DNA of 64,000 bases from Leguminivora glycinivorella (GCF_023078275.1 NC_062983.1:9293001-9357000); one strand, 5' to 3'; shown: positions 1 through 11,279, counted from the first letter of the stretch. The notes: a model not told the origin generated them from the letters alone. Translations and numbers: made by a program.

Positions 1-146
1 AATACTTATATACATAGAAGAACATCCATGACTCAGGAACATATATCTGTGCTCATCACACAAATGAATGCCCTTACCGGGATTCGAACCCGGGACCGCG
101 GCGTAGCAGGCAGGGTCACTACCGACTGCGCCAGACCGGTCGTCAG
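1..146 (-). mobile_element. tRNA-derived SINE, 3' end cut by window edge
   Basis: Read on the minus strand, the element begins near 146 with a tRNA-like head. It has an A-box-like TGGCGCAGTCGG followed by a B-box GGTTCGAATCC (on the plus strand GGATTCGAACC at about 81-91), then a non-tRNA body running to the window edge. The head plus long unrelated tail is the classic SINE layout and argues against a functional tRNA. The family looks like a common lepidopteran one, from memory of its sequence style. The 3' tail and target-site duplication are outside the window. Confidence 0.8.
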
Positions 147-444
147 AAAATAACATTCCAATAAGTCAGATAACTTTTATGTAAGCGCTATCTCCGAAAA
201 CACACTCAATTGTGTTCAACGTCGTATATAAGGGCTATTATGAGAAGGACAGAAGGGCAGCCAGAATTTCAGGCGTCAATGCCCTTTTTACTACAATTGC
301 TATCTACCAAGCCCATAACGCCCGAGGGTCGGATGAAAGGATTGTTTCTTTTAAGGGTTTCCCACAAAATTACAAACCAACAAATCAAAAAAATTATTAC
401 GCCATAAACCTTCGCAGATTTTAATCTAGAATTATGTAAGGTGC

Positions 445-986
445 AAAAAACCGGCCAAGAGCGTGTCGGGCCACGCTCAGTGTAGGGTTCCGTAGTTTTC
501 CGTATTTTTCTCAAAAACTACTGAACCTATCAAGTTCAAAACAATTTTCCTAGAAAGTCTTTATAAAGTTCTACTTTTGTGATTTTTTTCATATTTTTTA
601 AACATATGGTTCAAAAGTTAGAGGGGGGGGGACGCACTTTTTTTCCTTTAGGAGCGATTATTTCCGAAAATATTAATATTATCAAAAAACGATCTTAGTA
701 AACCCTTATTCATTTTTAAATACCTATCCAACAATATATCACACGTTGGGGTTGGAATGAAAAAAAATATCAGCCCCAACTTTACACGTAGGGGGGGGGG
801 GGGGGGGGGGGGGGTACCCTAATAAAACATTTATTCCATTTGGCGTATTTGATATACATATTGGTACCAAATTTCAGCTTTCTAGTGCTAACGGTTACTG
901 AGATTATCCGCGGACGGACGGACAGACAGACATGGCGAAACTATAAGGATTCCTACTGTTCCTAGTTGACTACGGAACCCTAAAAA
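445..986 (-). repeat. R1 interspersed repeat, copy 1 (~540 bp)
   Basis: This is a reverse-orientation copy of a repeat found five times in the window (also at 2835, 18033, 49908 and 50443). One end has GGGTTCCGTAG and CTGTCTGT/CCGTCCGT runs. The other end has a hairpin (GAGCGTG, short loop, CACGCTC) followed by GGCCGGTTTTT. No copy has coding capacity. It is probably a non-autonomous transposable element of undetermined class. This copy carries a 24-base G run in its interior. Confidence 0.8.
791..814 (+). repeat. Uninterrupted G24 homopolymer
   Basis: Twenty-four consecutive G residues sit inside R1 copy 1. The other R1 copies have only short G/C runs at the equivalent place. Such a tract is prone to polymerase slippage and sequencing error, so its true length is uncertain. 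Confidence 0.9.
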
Positions 987-2193
987 TGAGATAGTAAATG
1001 TATTAGCACAACATTTCGTAACTTAGTATGCTTGGTATGACAGCTGGTGTTCTAGTGATGAAAAAACTTTTGTACAGATTACCCTGGAGAATGAACGTGC
1101 CAGCGTTGACTATGACTAGGTGAAAACTACTAACGCTCTTGTACTGTGAGTTCTCGGAACTTGATATGAAAAATATTTAGGTATAATATAAACGCAATGT
1201 TTCTCTTAGGATTCCAGTATAAAAATATGGGTGCATAAGTTGCACATAAGAATATGTCCCATAGTTCTTATGTGGGCGAATAAAGAGTTACGGGATTCAC
1301 AAGTTGTTTGTACGTGACTGTGCATTTTAAATTTGATTCGTTGACTAATACACTTTTAGTGCTCCGTACCAATTCTTTTCCTAACTTAGGTCCAATAAAC
1401 CGATTAAATGCGTTTTTTGTCGAGCAGGGACGAGTGGTAATCGATTTAGACTTTTATTTTATACATTTTAGCTGAGAGTATTCTCCGCCTAAATAAGTTT
1501 ATAGTTTTCATACTCACAAAAACAGTTATCGGAATTCGTTAATTTTCTTCGACGTCAATGTTTCATAAGTGTCTTATTTCCATAATTGTTATAAATAGGA
1601 TGTACCTATCATGAAAACAGATCCTTTGGAAGCCTACGCCTGTTGTTTGGTGATTTCCTGATTCATAATTTAAGAGCGCTTTCAAAAAATCTGCTTGCTC
1701 GCATTTCGACGCCGGCGGCGTTGGCGTGCGCCTGTGTGCAGACGCACACTATAACCAGAAGCATAACGATTGTAGCCTGCGGTACAGACATAGCGTGCGA
1801 TCCTCTTCGAACCAACCTTACGTGCGGCTAGAGCGAAAGGGATAACATTCATGGTCGGTACCGCCACGCCGTCAGTAGCGTTGCGGACTAACCATTATTG
1901 ATACTTGCGTAAAAACACCACCATATATATTACATATTTGCATACATGATTTCGTGCAGAAATACTTGACCTTTTAGTTTAATTATTAAACTTATCACAG
2001 TTTTTTTTATTAAAACGTGTGTAGCCTTGGAAGAAATAAATTAAAAAACTTTTATAATATAATAAATTGTGTATATAATATTGTTTTCTGTCACCGCGAT
2101 AGTTACTCATGAAATAAATTTATGGAATCAGATTATATCGCGTATAATGAATATAATCCGTTTTCTTAGTTTTATTTCATTTTGTATATGATA
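987..2193. other. Intergenic DNA, no gene recognised
   Basis: AT-rich sequence with no convincing coding frame. A small CpG-rich patch lies at about 1690-1870, where short overlapping frames are open on both strands, but neither resembles a known protein. Confidence 0.5.
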
Positions 2194-2205
2194 TGTTTTC
2201 TAGGT

Positions 2206-2406
2206 TCTTTTCGGTGAAGGAAAACATCGTGAGGAAACCGGACTTATTCCAATAAGGTCTAGTTTACCCTTTGGGTTGAAAGGTCAGATGACAGTCGCTT
2301 TCGTAAAAACTAGTGCCTACGCCAAATCTTGGGATTAGTTGTCAAAGTGGACCGCAGGCTCCCATGAGCCGTGGCAAATGCCGGGATAACGCAAGGAAGA
2401 TGATGA
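2206..2406 (+). mobile_element. 5'-truncated SINE/LINE 3' body with 12-bp target-site duplication
   Basis: The segment begins TTCTTTTCGGTGAAGG and ends with a GATGATG tail. It is flanked by direct repeats TGTTTTCTAGGT at 2194-2205 and 2407-2418, which define the insertion. The same body forms the 3' part of the intact SINE at 59944-60273, in the opposite orientation, so this is a head-less copy of that family. Confidence 0.85.
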
Positions 2407-2423
2407 TGTTTTCTAGGTACATA

Positions 2424-2770
2424 TACAGAGTGGGGCCTGTAACAAAGGCGAAGAATTGAACTCTAGGCTATTCTCCTTATACTGATCAACATTTGTTCGG
2501 CGACTTTTAAAAATAACTTGTATTTTGATTTTTATCACCCTTGAAAGTTTTTTTCTAAGATGTAATGTATTGCGAATTCTGTTAAGTCTAAAGTGTGACA
2601 GACAACGTCAATGACAACAATAATACATTGAAGCTAATATTTATTTTGTATGAAAAATTAAAAATTTAAAGACTTCATAATTTTTAAAAGTCACTGAATA
2701 AATGTTGATCAGTATAAGGAGAATAGCCTACAGTTCAATTCTTCGCCTTTGTTACAGGCCCCACTCTGTA
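2424..2770. mobile_element. MITE with ~70-bp terminal inverted repeats
   Basis: The left end TACAGAGTGGGGCCTGTAAC is mirrored at the right end (GTTACAGGCCCCACTCTGTA). Pairing continues through the TTGAACT..GGCTATTCTCC..TGATCAACATT segments for about 70 bp. The ends begin and finish at TA dinucleotides, as expected for the Tc1/mariner type of target site. There is no transposase frame, so it is non-autonomous. It lies only 5 bp beyond the preceding SINE duplication. Confidence 0.88.
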
Positions 2771-2834
2771 TATAATGGAACTAAGATCGGTTTTCTTTAA
2801 TTTTAAGTAGTTTTTTTTATATATTTAAAATGTG

Positions 2835-3407
2835 TTTTTAGGGTTTCGAAGTCAACTAGGAACCCTTATAGTTTCGCCATGTCTGTCTGTCTGTCCCTCC
2901 GTCCGTCCGTCCGTCCGCGGATAATCTCAGTGACCGTTAGAACTAGAGAGCTGAAATTTGGTACCAATATGTATATCAGTCACGCCGACAAAGTGCAAAA
3001 ATAAAAAGTGGAAAAAATGTTTTATTAGGGTACCCCCCCTACACGTAAAGTAGGGAGTGATTTTTTTTTCATTTCAACCCTAACGTATGATTTATTGTCG
3101 GATAGGTATTTAAAAATGAATTACTGAAATCGTTACTGAAATTGTTAATATTAATATTTTCGGGAATAATCGCTCCTAAAGGAAAAAAAGTGTGTCCCCC
3201 CCCCCCCCCCCCCTCTAACTTTTTAACCATATATTTAAAAAACACAAAAGTAGAACTTTATAAACTTTCTAGGAAAACTGTTTTGAACTTGATAGGTTCT
3301 GTAGTTTTTGAAAAATATGGAAAACTACGGAAGAGCCGAGTGGCTATTTACCAACGCGGCTTTAAAAACCGGCCGAGAGGCCACGACACGCTCTCGGCCG
3401 GTTTTTA
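2835..3407 (+). repeat. R1 interspersed repeat, copy 2
   Basis: Forward copy, beginning TTAGGGTTTCGAAGTC, with expanded TGTC/CGTC runs, a C-rich run near 3197-3213 and a terminal GGCCGAGAGG...CTCTCGGCC hairpin followed by GGTTTTT. A 120-bp minisatellite starts 155 bp after its end, an arrangement also seen with R1 copy 3. Confidence 0.8.
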
Positions 3408-3561
3408 AATATTATGTTGTTTTAATTGCATGGAGCACAGGAAGGTCCACATCTATGTATTAGTTTTTTGTAAGGAAATACAACTCTACGCTACGCCTAC
3501 CTGCTTTAGTTGACTGTTGACACACTGAGACAGTGGATGCGCCAGAGTATAAAAGAGTGAT

Positions 3562-4335
3562 TACCATCTCTTGTCAAAGATCTTGTTGAGACGAATCAAA
3601 CGAACCCAAACACGAAGTGGTTTCAAGACCTGGTCGTGGAATACTCTTGACTACCTTCCAGCTTCATCATCAGATCCTGGGTACCATCTCTTGTCAAAGA
3701 TCTTGTTGAGACGAATCAAACGAGCCCAAACACAGAAGAGTTTCAAGACCTGGTTGTTGAATACTCTTGACTACCTTCCGGCTTCACCATCAGATCCTGG
3801 GTACCATCTCTTGTCAAAGATCTTGTTGAGACGAACCAAACGAGCCCAAACACGGAGTGGTTTCAAGACCTGGTTGATGAATTATCTTGACTACCTTCCA
3901 GCTTCATCATCAGATCCTGGGTACCATCTCTTGTCAAAGATCTTGTTGAGACGAACCAAACGAGCCCAAACACGAAATGGTTTCAAGACCTGGTTGATGA
4001 GAACTCATGACTACCTTCCGGCTTCATCATCAGATCCTGGGTACCATCACCTCTTGTCAAAGATCTTGTTGAGGCAAATCAAACGAGCCCAAACACGAAA
4101 TGGTTTCAAGACCTGGTTGATGAGAACTCATGACTACCTTCCGGCTTCATCATCAGATCCTGGGTACCATCACCTCTTGTCAAAGATCTTGTTGAGGCGA
4201 ATCAAACGAGCCCAAACACGAAATGGTTTCAAGACCTGGTTGATGAGAACTCATGACTACCATCTGACTTCATCATCAGATCCTGAGTACCATCTATTGT
4301 CAAAGATTTTGTTGAGACGAGTCAGTAACCTAAAA
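3562..4335. repeat. 120-bp minisatellite, about 6.4 units (array 1)
   Basis: Units begin at 3562, 3682, 3802, 3922, 4042, 4165 and 4288 (partial). The period is 120 bp, rising to 123 bp in two units through an extra CAC. All lengths are multiples of three, so a 255-residue plus-strand frame stays open from 3571 to 4338, with a 40-residue repeat containing LLSKILLRR and FKTWL. I interpret the frame as a by-product of the period: the repeat is low in complexity and matches no family I know. Confidence 0.88.
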
Positions 4336-5877
4336 TGATATTCAATAATAAATAATACTTACTAAAAATATTAGTCAAGTTAATTAGTTAGTTACCAAAG
4401 TCGTCAACCCAAGGATCAAAGTTTTCGGTCGCAGTATACATGCAACAGTACAGCCAAACACGCACACAAGTGCGGTTTTGGACACGGCGGGTGCCGCACA
4501 CAATGACAAAATAACTTCGCGATCATCGAGCCGCGTGCGGAGCGGACTAACATACGTCCTGCCTCTACAAGCTCTGCCGCGGTACTGACATCGCAAGCGC
4601 GCGTAACCGGTAATAAGGAGGCATTTTTAAAAAATCGTCAAAAATATTAAATTGCAATTAATAGAAAACTTTTGCATAAAATCTGCTTGAGTAAGCGTTG
4701 CAGATTATTTTTATATTAAAACTACTTCAAAAACACGTAAGTTTTCGAAGAAATTGACACTTATTCTGAGGTGATTTCTGAAACAAATTGGATTCATCAT
4801 ATCCTCATTTACTCTATTCTAAAGCCTTATAACAAAGAAGTAGTCTCAGAAGATTGTAGTACAGGATATACATAATACAAATTTACCACTTGAAGCATTC
4901 AAAACTATCCAAATTTTACAAACTAGACGGACTAAGTCAGCACTTTTCGCGGGTTTTCCTAAACATGCACCAGAAAAAAAATCATAATTAATTAAGTGAG
5001 TTAATTTTTAAAAATCCAGTCTCACAACATGTAAGTTAAGAAGATGTCCTAATCGAATCCTGAACTTAATAAGTCTTTTAGATGACGGAAAGTGTAGCAT
5101 TTTGCCGACTAAAACTATCAATTTTACATTATTACGACGTTTTCGTTGAATGCCCTCTTAACAGTTTCGCGCAAACGTCTATTGTGAAATTTTACTTCAT
5201 GAATTTCTTTGTCGATAACAGAATATAGCGTGAGAAACTACAGGATAAAGAGCTCTTAGTAATGTTCTTAGAAATCATAATAATATGATTTACATAAGTA
5301 ATTATTCGAAGATTAACACGCTATAATTCGAAGGCGTCGGTGACTGTGTTAAAAAATATGTATGTAAGTAATAATAAAAACGTAGCTTTGTGAATTTCCA
5401 ACTTATAATTTGTAGATAGTGCATAAAGTCACCAATAGGCTAGTGTCCTACTAGTCAAATCAGTTTCTTTTTAAGAACTGTCAAAACGATTTGCTAATAT
5501 GGAATTACTATGAAATACTGAGGAGTGACGTCACAGTCAATTCATTTACTTTATATCTTTCTCTTTGACTTATTAAATAGAAATTATGTTTATACATAAC
5601 TACTGTCCATAGTTTTCTTCTTATTATGTGGTGTTTTATTTCGTGCGTTGCATAAAATATTTTATTTTAAGTATAGGAAACTAGCCTATTAAAGACACTG
5701 TCAGGAGGTTTATTATAAAATGACAATGTTTTCAAAGCATTTGTCACTTGCGTTGCGCGTGAATGTTTACTTACTAGTAATTAGTAATTATGTAACGTTT
5801 GTAAAAGCACACTTACGACATTGTGGTATTTTCCATTAAATAATAACTAGCATCGTAAAAGCGTTAATAAACCTTTA
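4336..5877. other. Intergenic DNA, no gene recognised
   Basis: Mostly AT-rich. A CpG-enriched patch at about 4430-4610 has no recognised coding content. A perfect palindromic CRE-like octamer TGACGTCA lies at 5526-5533. Confidence 0.45.
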
Positions 5878-6023
5878 TTCATCATCATCATCATTTCAGC
5901 CATTAATCGCCCACTGCTGAGCATAGGCCTCCCTTCGTGTACGCCATCCCGGTCCTGGGCTAATCTCATCCAGAAATGCCCCGCAGTTTTTCAAATGTCG
6001 TCCACCCAACGAGCCAACGGATA
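5878..6023 (-). mobile_element. RTE-type LINE 3' end, 5'-truncated
   Basis: Read on the minus strand, a frame ends with the residues REAYAQQWA shortly before a stop, followed by a GAT-repeat tail. REAYxQQW near the stop is typical of the C-terminus of lepidopteran RTE reverse-transcriptase proteins. A second copy with a related C-terminus is at 35724. The right boundary is approximate. Confidence 0.75.
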
Positions 6024-6035
6024 CCCTTGTTATAA

Positions 6036-7428
6036 AAAAGAATCTATAGTTTAACTTTTATTTATGACAACTAACTACTTTTCAGTGAATATTTTCAATA
6101 CCATAAAAGCCAATACGGTGGGAAGGCAGGAATGTCAGGATAGGATAACGGTAATAAAAATCAACATGCACCTTTTACAAGTATTACTCTTGATTTATTT
6201 TTCAATAAATATATATGGTGATTCTTTCAGTTGCTCTGCAAATATTTTATTAATCGAGAAAAATATATTATTCTTCTAGAACATCGTCCAGTTAGACCAT
6301 ATAGTTATTTTATAACAACGATGATTTGATCTATTTATATCTACACAAATACGTCTTTTAAAAATTTGATAAGTTAATGACAATGCGAAGCGCTACATTT
6401 AGAGTATTTTCTATGCACTGGCTATGTGCTAGCATCATTCAGATCGCCCCACATAGAATACCAATGTACGACCCCCTATATTCTAGTAGTGAAATATAAA
6501 ACAACTAACAATGCTTTAGATCCATAAAAACTAAAATACAAATTCTCGACAATACTATATGTCCAAAATCTATCCTATTTTTGTAACCTTTGTATATGTA
6601 TATAACCAAAAATCCATACTTATATTGAAAACTATACTGTGTTCTTAATTGTACTTTGTATCATTTGGCAGTGGAAATAGTCTTTATACAACCAACTAGT
6701 GTTCAGAACTGCCTAAAACTACTCATTCTAAAGTAGACTTTAGAAATAAAACGCGAAACGAAATAGTCGAAGAAAATCTGCGCATCGACTCGGTCGAAAT
6801 ACCTCGATGTAAAAAAATACCTACAATAAGGTAACGATAACTTAGTTTAACTTACAATAAAAAATAAATAGCGTTACTTCTGACAGTAAAACTAGAATTA
6901 GTATTGACTCGGCTCATACTACAAACATAAGACTGAGTGCGCGGCAGATAGCCGGGTGTCACCCCGGCAACTACTCTAGGAACCAACCAATAGTTAATCA
7001 CTTAACCACCAAGATATGCGCACGTTAACTTAAGCACTAAACGACTAAAACGAAATTGCTTTCAAACTTACACCATTATATACATATCACCTAAAACTGA
7101 GTCTGTTTAACGCCCGCAGGCGAAAGCACATTATTGCAAGTCTGTGGAAGATTACTACACTACCCAGCCGTACACTTCACCGTTTGCCCGGTGCTTAAAA
7201 CATCTCAATTGCCATCGCAGACTTTAATCTGGCCGAGGGGCACGTTTTACAGCTTCATACGGATAATTAGATATGGAAAGTTCACGCGACCTTCACTTAA
7301 TCGGGTTATTTAAAAATTCGGCCAGATAAGTCTCGTGACAAAAGACCAGGTATAAACGTTTGGAGGCAACTATCGAGTGAACACTGGACGCGCATTATCA
7401 CAGTTTATATATTTTTGGGAGCAGGGCC
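6036..7428 (-). other. Probable 3' UTR and downstream flank of the HIF-1alpha gene
   Basis: This lies directly 3' of the HIF stop codon on the minus strand. It contains no other coding signal. Candidate minus-strand poly(A) signals (AATAAA, plus-strand TTTATT) occur near 6193 and 6246, which would give a 3' UTR of about 1.2 kb. The real cleavage site cannot be decided from sequence alone. Confidence 0.4.
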
Positions 7429-7661
7429 TCAGGCCTTAAGTTTTTGGCGGGGCCGGCACTGCACCATGCAGATGTAGCCGGCGTCCACATCGCAGCCGCT
7501 CACCAGGAGGTTCATGAGGACGCTCGAGGACGGCGTGCTCCGCACTTCTAGAGCCGGGGACGGGCTGCGCTTGGCACGTTTGGCCCGTGGCTCCTCATCT
7601 TGGTTCAACACGCGTTTGACGCCAGTCTCCCATGACGACACGCTTCTGCTTGGTATTAATC
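7429..7661 (-). CDS. sima: HIF-1alpha/similar, last exon (C-terminal activation domain), out of phase with preceding exon
   Basis: This encodes the C-terminal transactivation domain of HIF alpha, the coactivator-binding end. The frame runs from a consensus acceptor (TTCCACAG at 7662-7669) to a TGA at 7429-7431. It contains a basic, NLS-like KRVLNQDEEPRAKRAKR and then SVLMNLLVSGCDVDAGYIC. The last segment resembles the LL...CEVNAP core of vertebrate HIF C-TAD, but the asparagine targeted by FIH is aspartate here (codon 7483-7485). The exon needs two leading bases (GA) to complete a codon, whereas the upstream exon at 7742-8056 ends on a complete codon. A direct join reads one residue and then a TAA. 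Either an assembly indel, an unusual splice or a truncated isoform explains this. The family identification is firm; the connection is not. Confidence 0.8.
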
Positions 7662-7741
7662 CTGTGGAACAAAAATAAATTCAAAAGACGTTCTTTCAGT
7701 CAATGTATTTCAAATTTATATTGAACTGGGACGTAAAGTAC

Positions 7742-8056
7742 CTTGATCTGAGTATATGCTTGTAATGAGATCTTGTGGGGAGGGCCTGTGGGTGGCGCGG
7801 CTAAGAGGCGCTGTAGCGCCGGGGCCGGCGAAGCGCTCTGTTGCGTCTGTGTGTTAGTCGGCTGTGGTCTAGCCATGCTGACGTTGTCTGGGAACGCGGC
7901 CCACATGACCGCCGGCTCCAATACTGGCAACTCATCGGTGAGGGGGATGAACGGTGAGTGTCCATCGTCTATGTCGTTGTCTGACCTTACGCTATCTAAA
8001 GCATCCAGAGAAAGTTCTGTCAATATTGACGACTGTTCACATGACGAGTCACTCTC
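7742..8056 (-). CDS. sima: HIF-1alpha/similar, internal exon
   Basis: A 105-codon exon, phase 0 at both ends. The acceptor is TTTCAG at 8057-8062 and the donor AAG|GTACTT at 7742/7741. It begins ESDSSCEQSSILTELSLDAL and contains the acidic-hydrophobic stretch SPFIPLTDELPVLEPAVMW, which is activation-domain-like. A low-complexity Ser/Pro/Gln linker follows, as in the poorly conserved middle of HIF alpha proteins. The donor is followed by an 80-bp intron. I found no alternative donor nearby that would repair the phase with the last exon. Confidence 0.85.
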
Positions 8057-8134
8057 CTGAAATAAATAGAACATTAGACACAATTCCGCGAAAATTTTAA
8101 ATCATTATGAAAAATATATTAGTGATGTTATTAC

Positions 8135-8349
8135 CTGAGGTTCAGGTGAGGACATTAATAAAGAATCAGCAGTTAAGGAGTCCACAGGTGAACCATTAGC
8201 AAGGTCATCGCCTAAGAGGCTGCAGTAATTGTCGCTAAGAATAAAGTCATCGAACATATCAAACGGACTGTTCTCCAGTGGGATGCAAGTGTCACCGGCC
8301 GTGGGCGCCAGATAAGTAAGATCCTCCTCATCAGGCTCGTCTTTAAGCA
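8135..8349 (-). CDS. sima: HIF-1alpha/similar, oxygen-dependent degradation exon
   Basis: The exon completes a split codon from the previous exon (A|TG) and ends on a whole codon at CAG|GTAATA, so it enters in phase 1 and leaves in phase 0. Near its start is DEPDEEDLTYLAPTAGDTC. This is the LxxLAP motif in which prolyl hydroxylase (PHD/Fatiga) modifies the proline so that VHL can recruit the ubiquitin ligase. The target Pro codon is at 8303-8305. The motif is followed by acidic sequence (FDMFDDFILSDNYCSLLGDD), as in the N-terminal activation domain of family members. Oxygen sensing by this route therefore appears intact. Confidence 0.93.
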
Positions 8350-8453
8350 CTGAAAATAAACATAGATGGTCAAAAATCACCAACAAATCATTTTGAAAAA
8401 TTGTATTTAATGAAATTCAGAAAAAAATTTAAGCTTTAGAAACAGCAACTCAC

Positions 8454-8662
8454 TTGTATGTCCCTTGGATTGTGCCAGTGAGAGATAACCCTTGTTCATG
8501 TCTTTCTCCCTTGGTGCAAAGATTTCTTCTGTAGCAGGCACCACTGCTACTATGGCTCCGTTCGCTGGAGGCTCAAATGCGGTAGGCGGTACTGGTACAG
8601 GCTTCAAGTCCGCATGTTGGAGTTGGTGCGCGGAGAACACCTCATCTTTGCACTCTATAGCG
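8454..8662 (-). CDS. sima: HIF-1alpha/similar, exon after PAS-B
   Basis: The acceptor is GTCCACAG at 8663-8670 and the donor ACAA|GTGAGT at 8454/8453. The first base completes the split AG|C serine codon left by the exon at 43942-44086. Across the junction the protein reads ...CVNYIIS then AIECKDEVFSAHQLQ, which aligns with vertebrate CVNYVVSGIIQHDLIFS at the end of PAS-B/PAC. The remainder (ADLKPVPVPP..., EEIFAPREKDMNKGYLSLAQ) is linker upstream of the degradation domain. The codon-phase and homology match makes the 35-kb splice convincing. Confidence 0.9.
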
Positions 8663-9809
8663 CTGTGGACAAAACAAAATGCAAATTACCGCCCTAGAGG
8701 CAGATCCTACCTAAAATACGTGGTTTCTTATCCAAGTGCAGCACCGATTATTTAAAATATGCGCGTCGCAGTGGCTTGGAGGTGTGAATAGAATATGTTT
8801 ATGAATAGGAACTAAGTAGTGATGATTTCGCGTTATAATAGCATGGAAACTTTTACAATAGCCAAGGCTACGAGAGAGATGAGCTAAGCTAACAAGTACC
8901 TTAACCAGAAAAGTTAGGTACCAGTAATAAGTCTACAGTTAAAGTTAGATATGGAAATAACAACAATTAAATTAGTCATCAATTGGCTTTAATATATGCA
9001 ATAAAATGCGCTGCGACCTATATATATTAACAGTATTACCCGTAGGACCGTTATCTTCATCACTAGTGGAGGCAGGTGATAATGAAGATAATTAGAATAC
9101 CTATAATAAACGGTTTGCTCTATATATAAGACGATAAACATGGATTGTATCTCAAGCAAGCAAAAACAATAGAAACTAATTAATTTTCGTGTTTGTAAAA
9201 TATACCAAATTCAAGTTATACTTACAAAATACAAATTTGATTTTAGATAAATTTAGATCAGTATTTATAAACTCGAAAAGAATTCTAAAAGTCTATTAAC
9301 TCGCGAAGATTAAAGTTATTAAGACGTGAATTTGCTCAAGTATTCCAAACAATTTAACTTTTAGAATTGTTTAGACGCGTGCGCTCAGTATGAGAGTCGG
9401 CGCTAATTTGAGCTGAAACCAGCTCGATAATGTGATGATAACAGATAATACTGCAGTAAGGATTAATTAATTACTTTTGGACCAGTAACGCCGATGACCC
9501 GCGAATGGCCTTTCGATATGTGCGTCAGTAGATACTGAACTAGCACTATAAATTGTAATCTGTAATACGCACAGCGTTAATAATCGAGACCATTAATATG
9601 ATAACTTGTATGTTGTTGACGAGATCAGCTATTTTCATTGACCTTAGATACAGTGTGATCTTCCGTGGAAAGCTACTAATACAATTTTCAGTATCTATTT
9701 TTAACAAAAAACAACAGAGCTTCATTTAAAATGACAACTGAAAAACAATATGAATTATCTGATATGAACCGGTTCCAGTATAACAAAAACATCTAATCAT
9801 TACGAATGT

Positions 9810-10265
9810 TTACATCAGCTGAATCGCAAACTCAACCAACTTAATTTGTAATGGCATAATACCGTTCCAAACCGTCGACTCATCGTAGGCTAGACGTAAA
9901 CCCATTCGGGGGAGTGTTTTATTTATTTTGGTTAGTGCATTTACGCGGCACTTTTGGAGAGATTTGAGAAGGATAACAGTATGGCTGTGAATCAGGGTGG
10001 AGAGAGACGAGGGTATGGTTGTAAGTTCGGCCTTGGTAATGACCTTGCAGCAGCCACCCTCGGGCAGGCTCTCTCCTCCACTTAGGCCATTCACCAGGAG
10101 TGTAGTGAAAGTGTATGCGCGCGCAACGTTACGTGTGTAGGCCCGTATCGATTGCCAGTTTAAGAAATTCCAATCCAACCGTCCCGACAAGCCTACCCGA
10201 AATGCATAATAAAAATAGAACGCAGACTGTGGCGCGGAGTTAAACAAAGTAGAGGTAGTAAGCAT
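9810..10265 (-). other. Unrecognised 151-residue open frame
   Basis: A minus-strand frame without internal stops, with segments such as VGLSGRLDWNFLNW and LVNGLSGGESLPEGGCC. It sits in the HIF intron, in sequence more GC-rich than its surroundings. I recognise no domain; a worn transposable-element fragment is as likely as a lineage-specific gene. An RCGTG hypoxia-response core occurs inside it (near 10130). Confidence 0.2.
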
Positions 10266-11279
10266 AATAACGTCTGGGGATATAATACAATAGTTGTAAT
10301 GTGTCAGCGCAAAAATACGGGTGTGTAAGTACTAGGGTTGCCGTTCTGTTGACCTTGGCCGTGATCCGTTGTGTTCAATTCGGAGGGGCAACACAATTCA
10401 ACAATTACAATAGGTACATCTGCCAAAACGAGGACGTGACATCAGATGACTTTAACTAGCTGGCGAGATTCGTAAACATAGAAATACGTTATTTTAATTG
10501 TCGTAGAAACCGCGACCACTTTTACAGCTCCGTTTATTTTATTACTGGAAAGTTATGTAGATGAATTACCATTGCTGATACTAGACTATGTCAATAAAAA
10601 ATCTACAAAAAAAAATATAATTACGTATATAAAATGAGTAAAATGAGTCTTTTGGTTTGTTTATGAACATTATCAAGACATATCGAGCAAAAAATAGTTC
10701 TAAGTGGAAAACTATTGATAAAATAAGTTTTGATAACATGGGATGTAAAATTATCCCTTTTATGACGGCACTGATATTCGTCATACTAAGCCTACCCAGA
10801 CTGTTGTCTAATATGATAAAGCGATTTTGGAAAGTATTTGAAGGTCGATTATACAGATTAGATAAAGTCGAGATAATAAAATGTCCTGATAAAAATAACG
10901 CAATCTGCAATAATGAAATAATGGATAAAAGATAAATTTCATTAAAGACTGAAATGAAACCGAACAGGAAAATTATTTGAGACAGCTGAACTGAAAACGC
11001 ACGTCACCAGTTGCGGTATTAGAATTATGCACATTCGTTATAAAAGAGATCGAATAACAAACAGTTCATTGTATAAACAATAAACCTATCGATAATAGAT
11101 TGATACCTGATAAGGCTTCTTAAAAGTTTCCAGCGGAACGAATTGAAAGTGGTTCTGCGGTTTGATAAAGAGATCAATGGGAGGATTTGTAGGCATTGAT
11201 GAGTTTGATCACGATTTATAGAACGAAGCGCATCAGTCTGCCAATAGCGAGCCGGTTGCGCGGGAGTCAAGGCCGCGGT

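Noticed and set aside
66..146. tRNA gene at the window start
   Set aside because: The acceptor stem is not closed and the sequence continues into a SINE tail.
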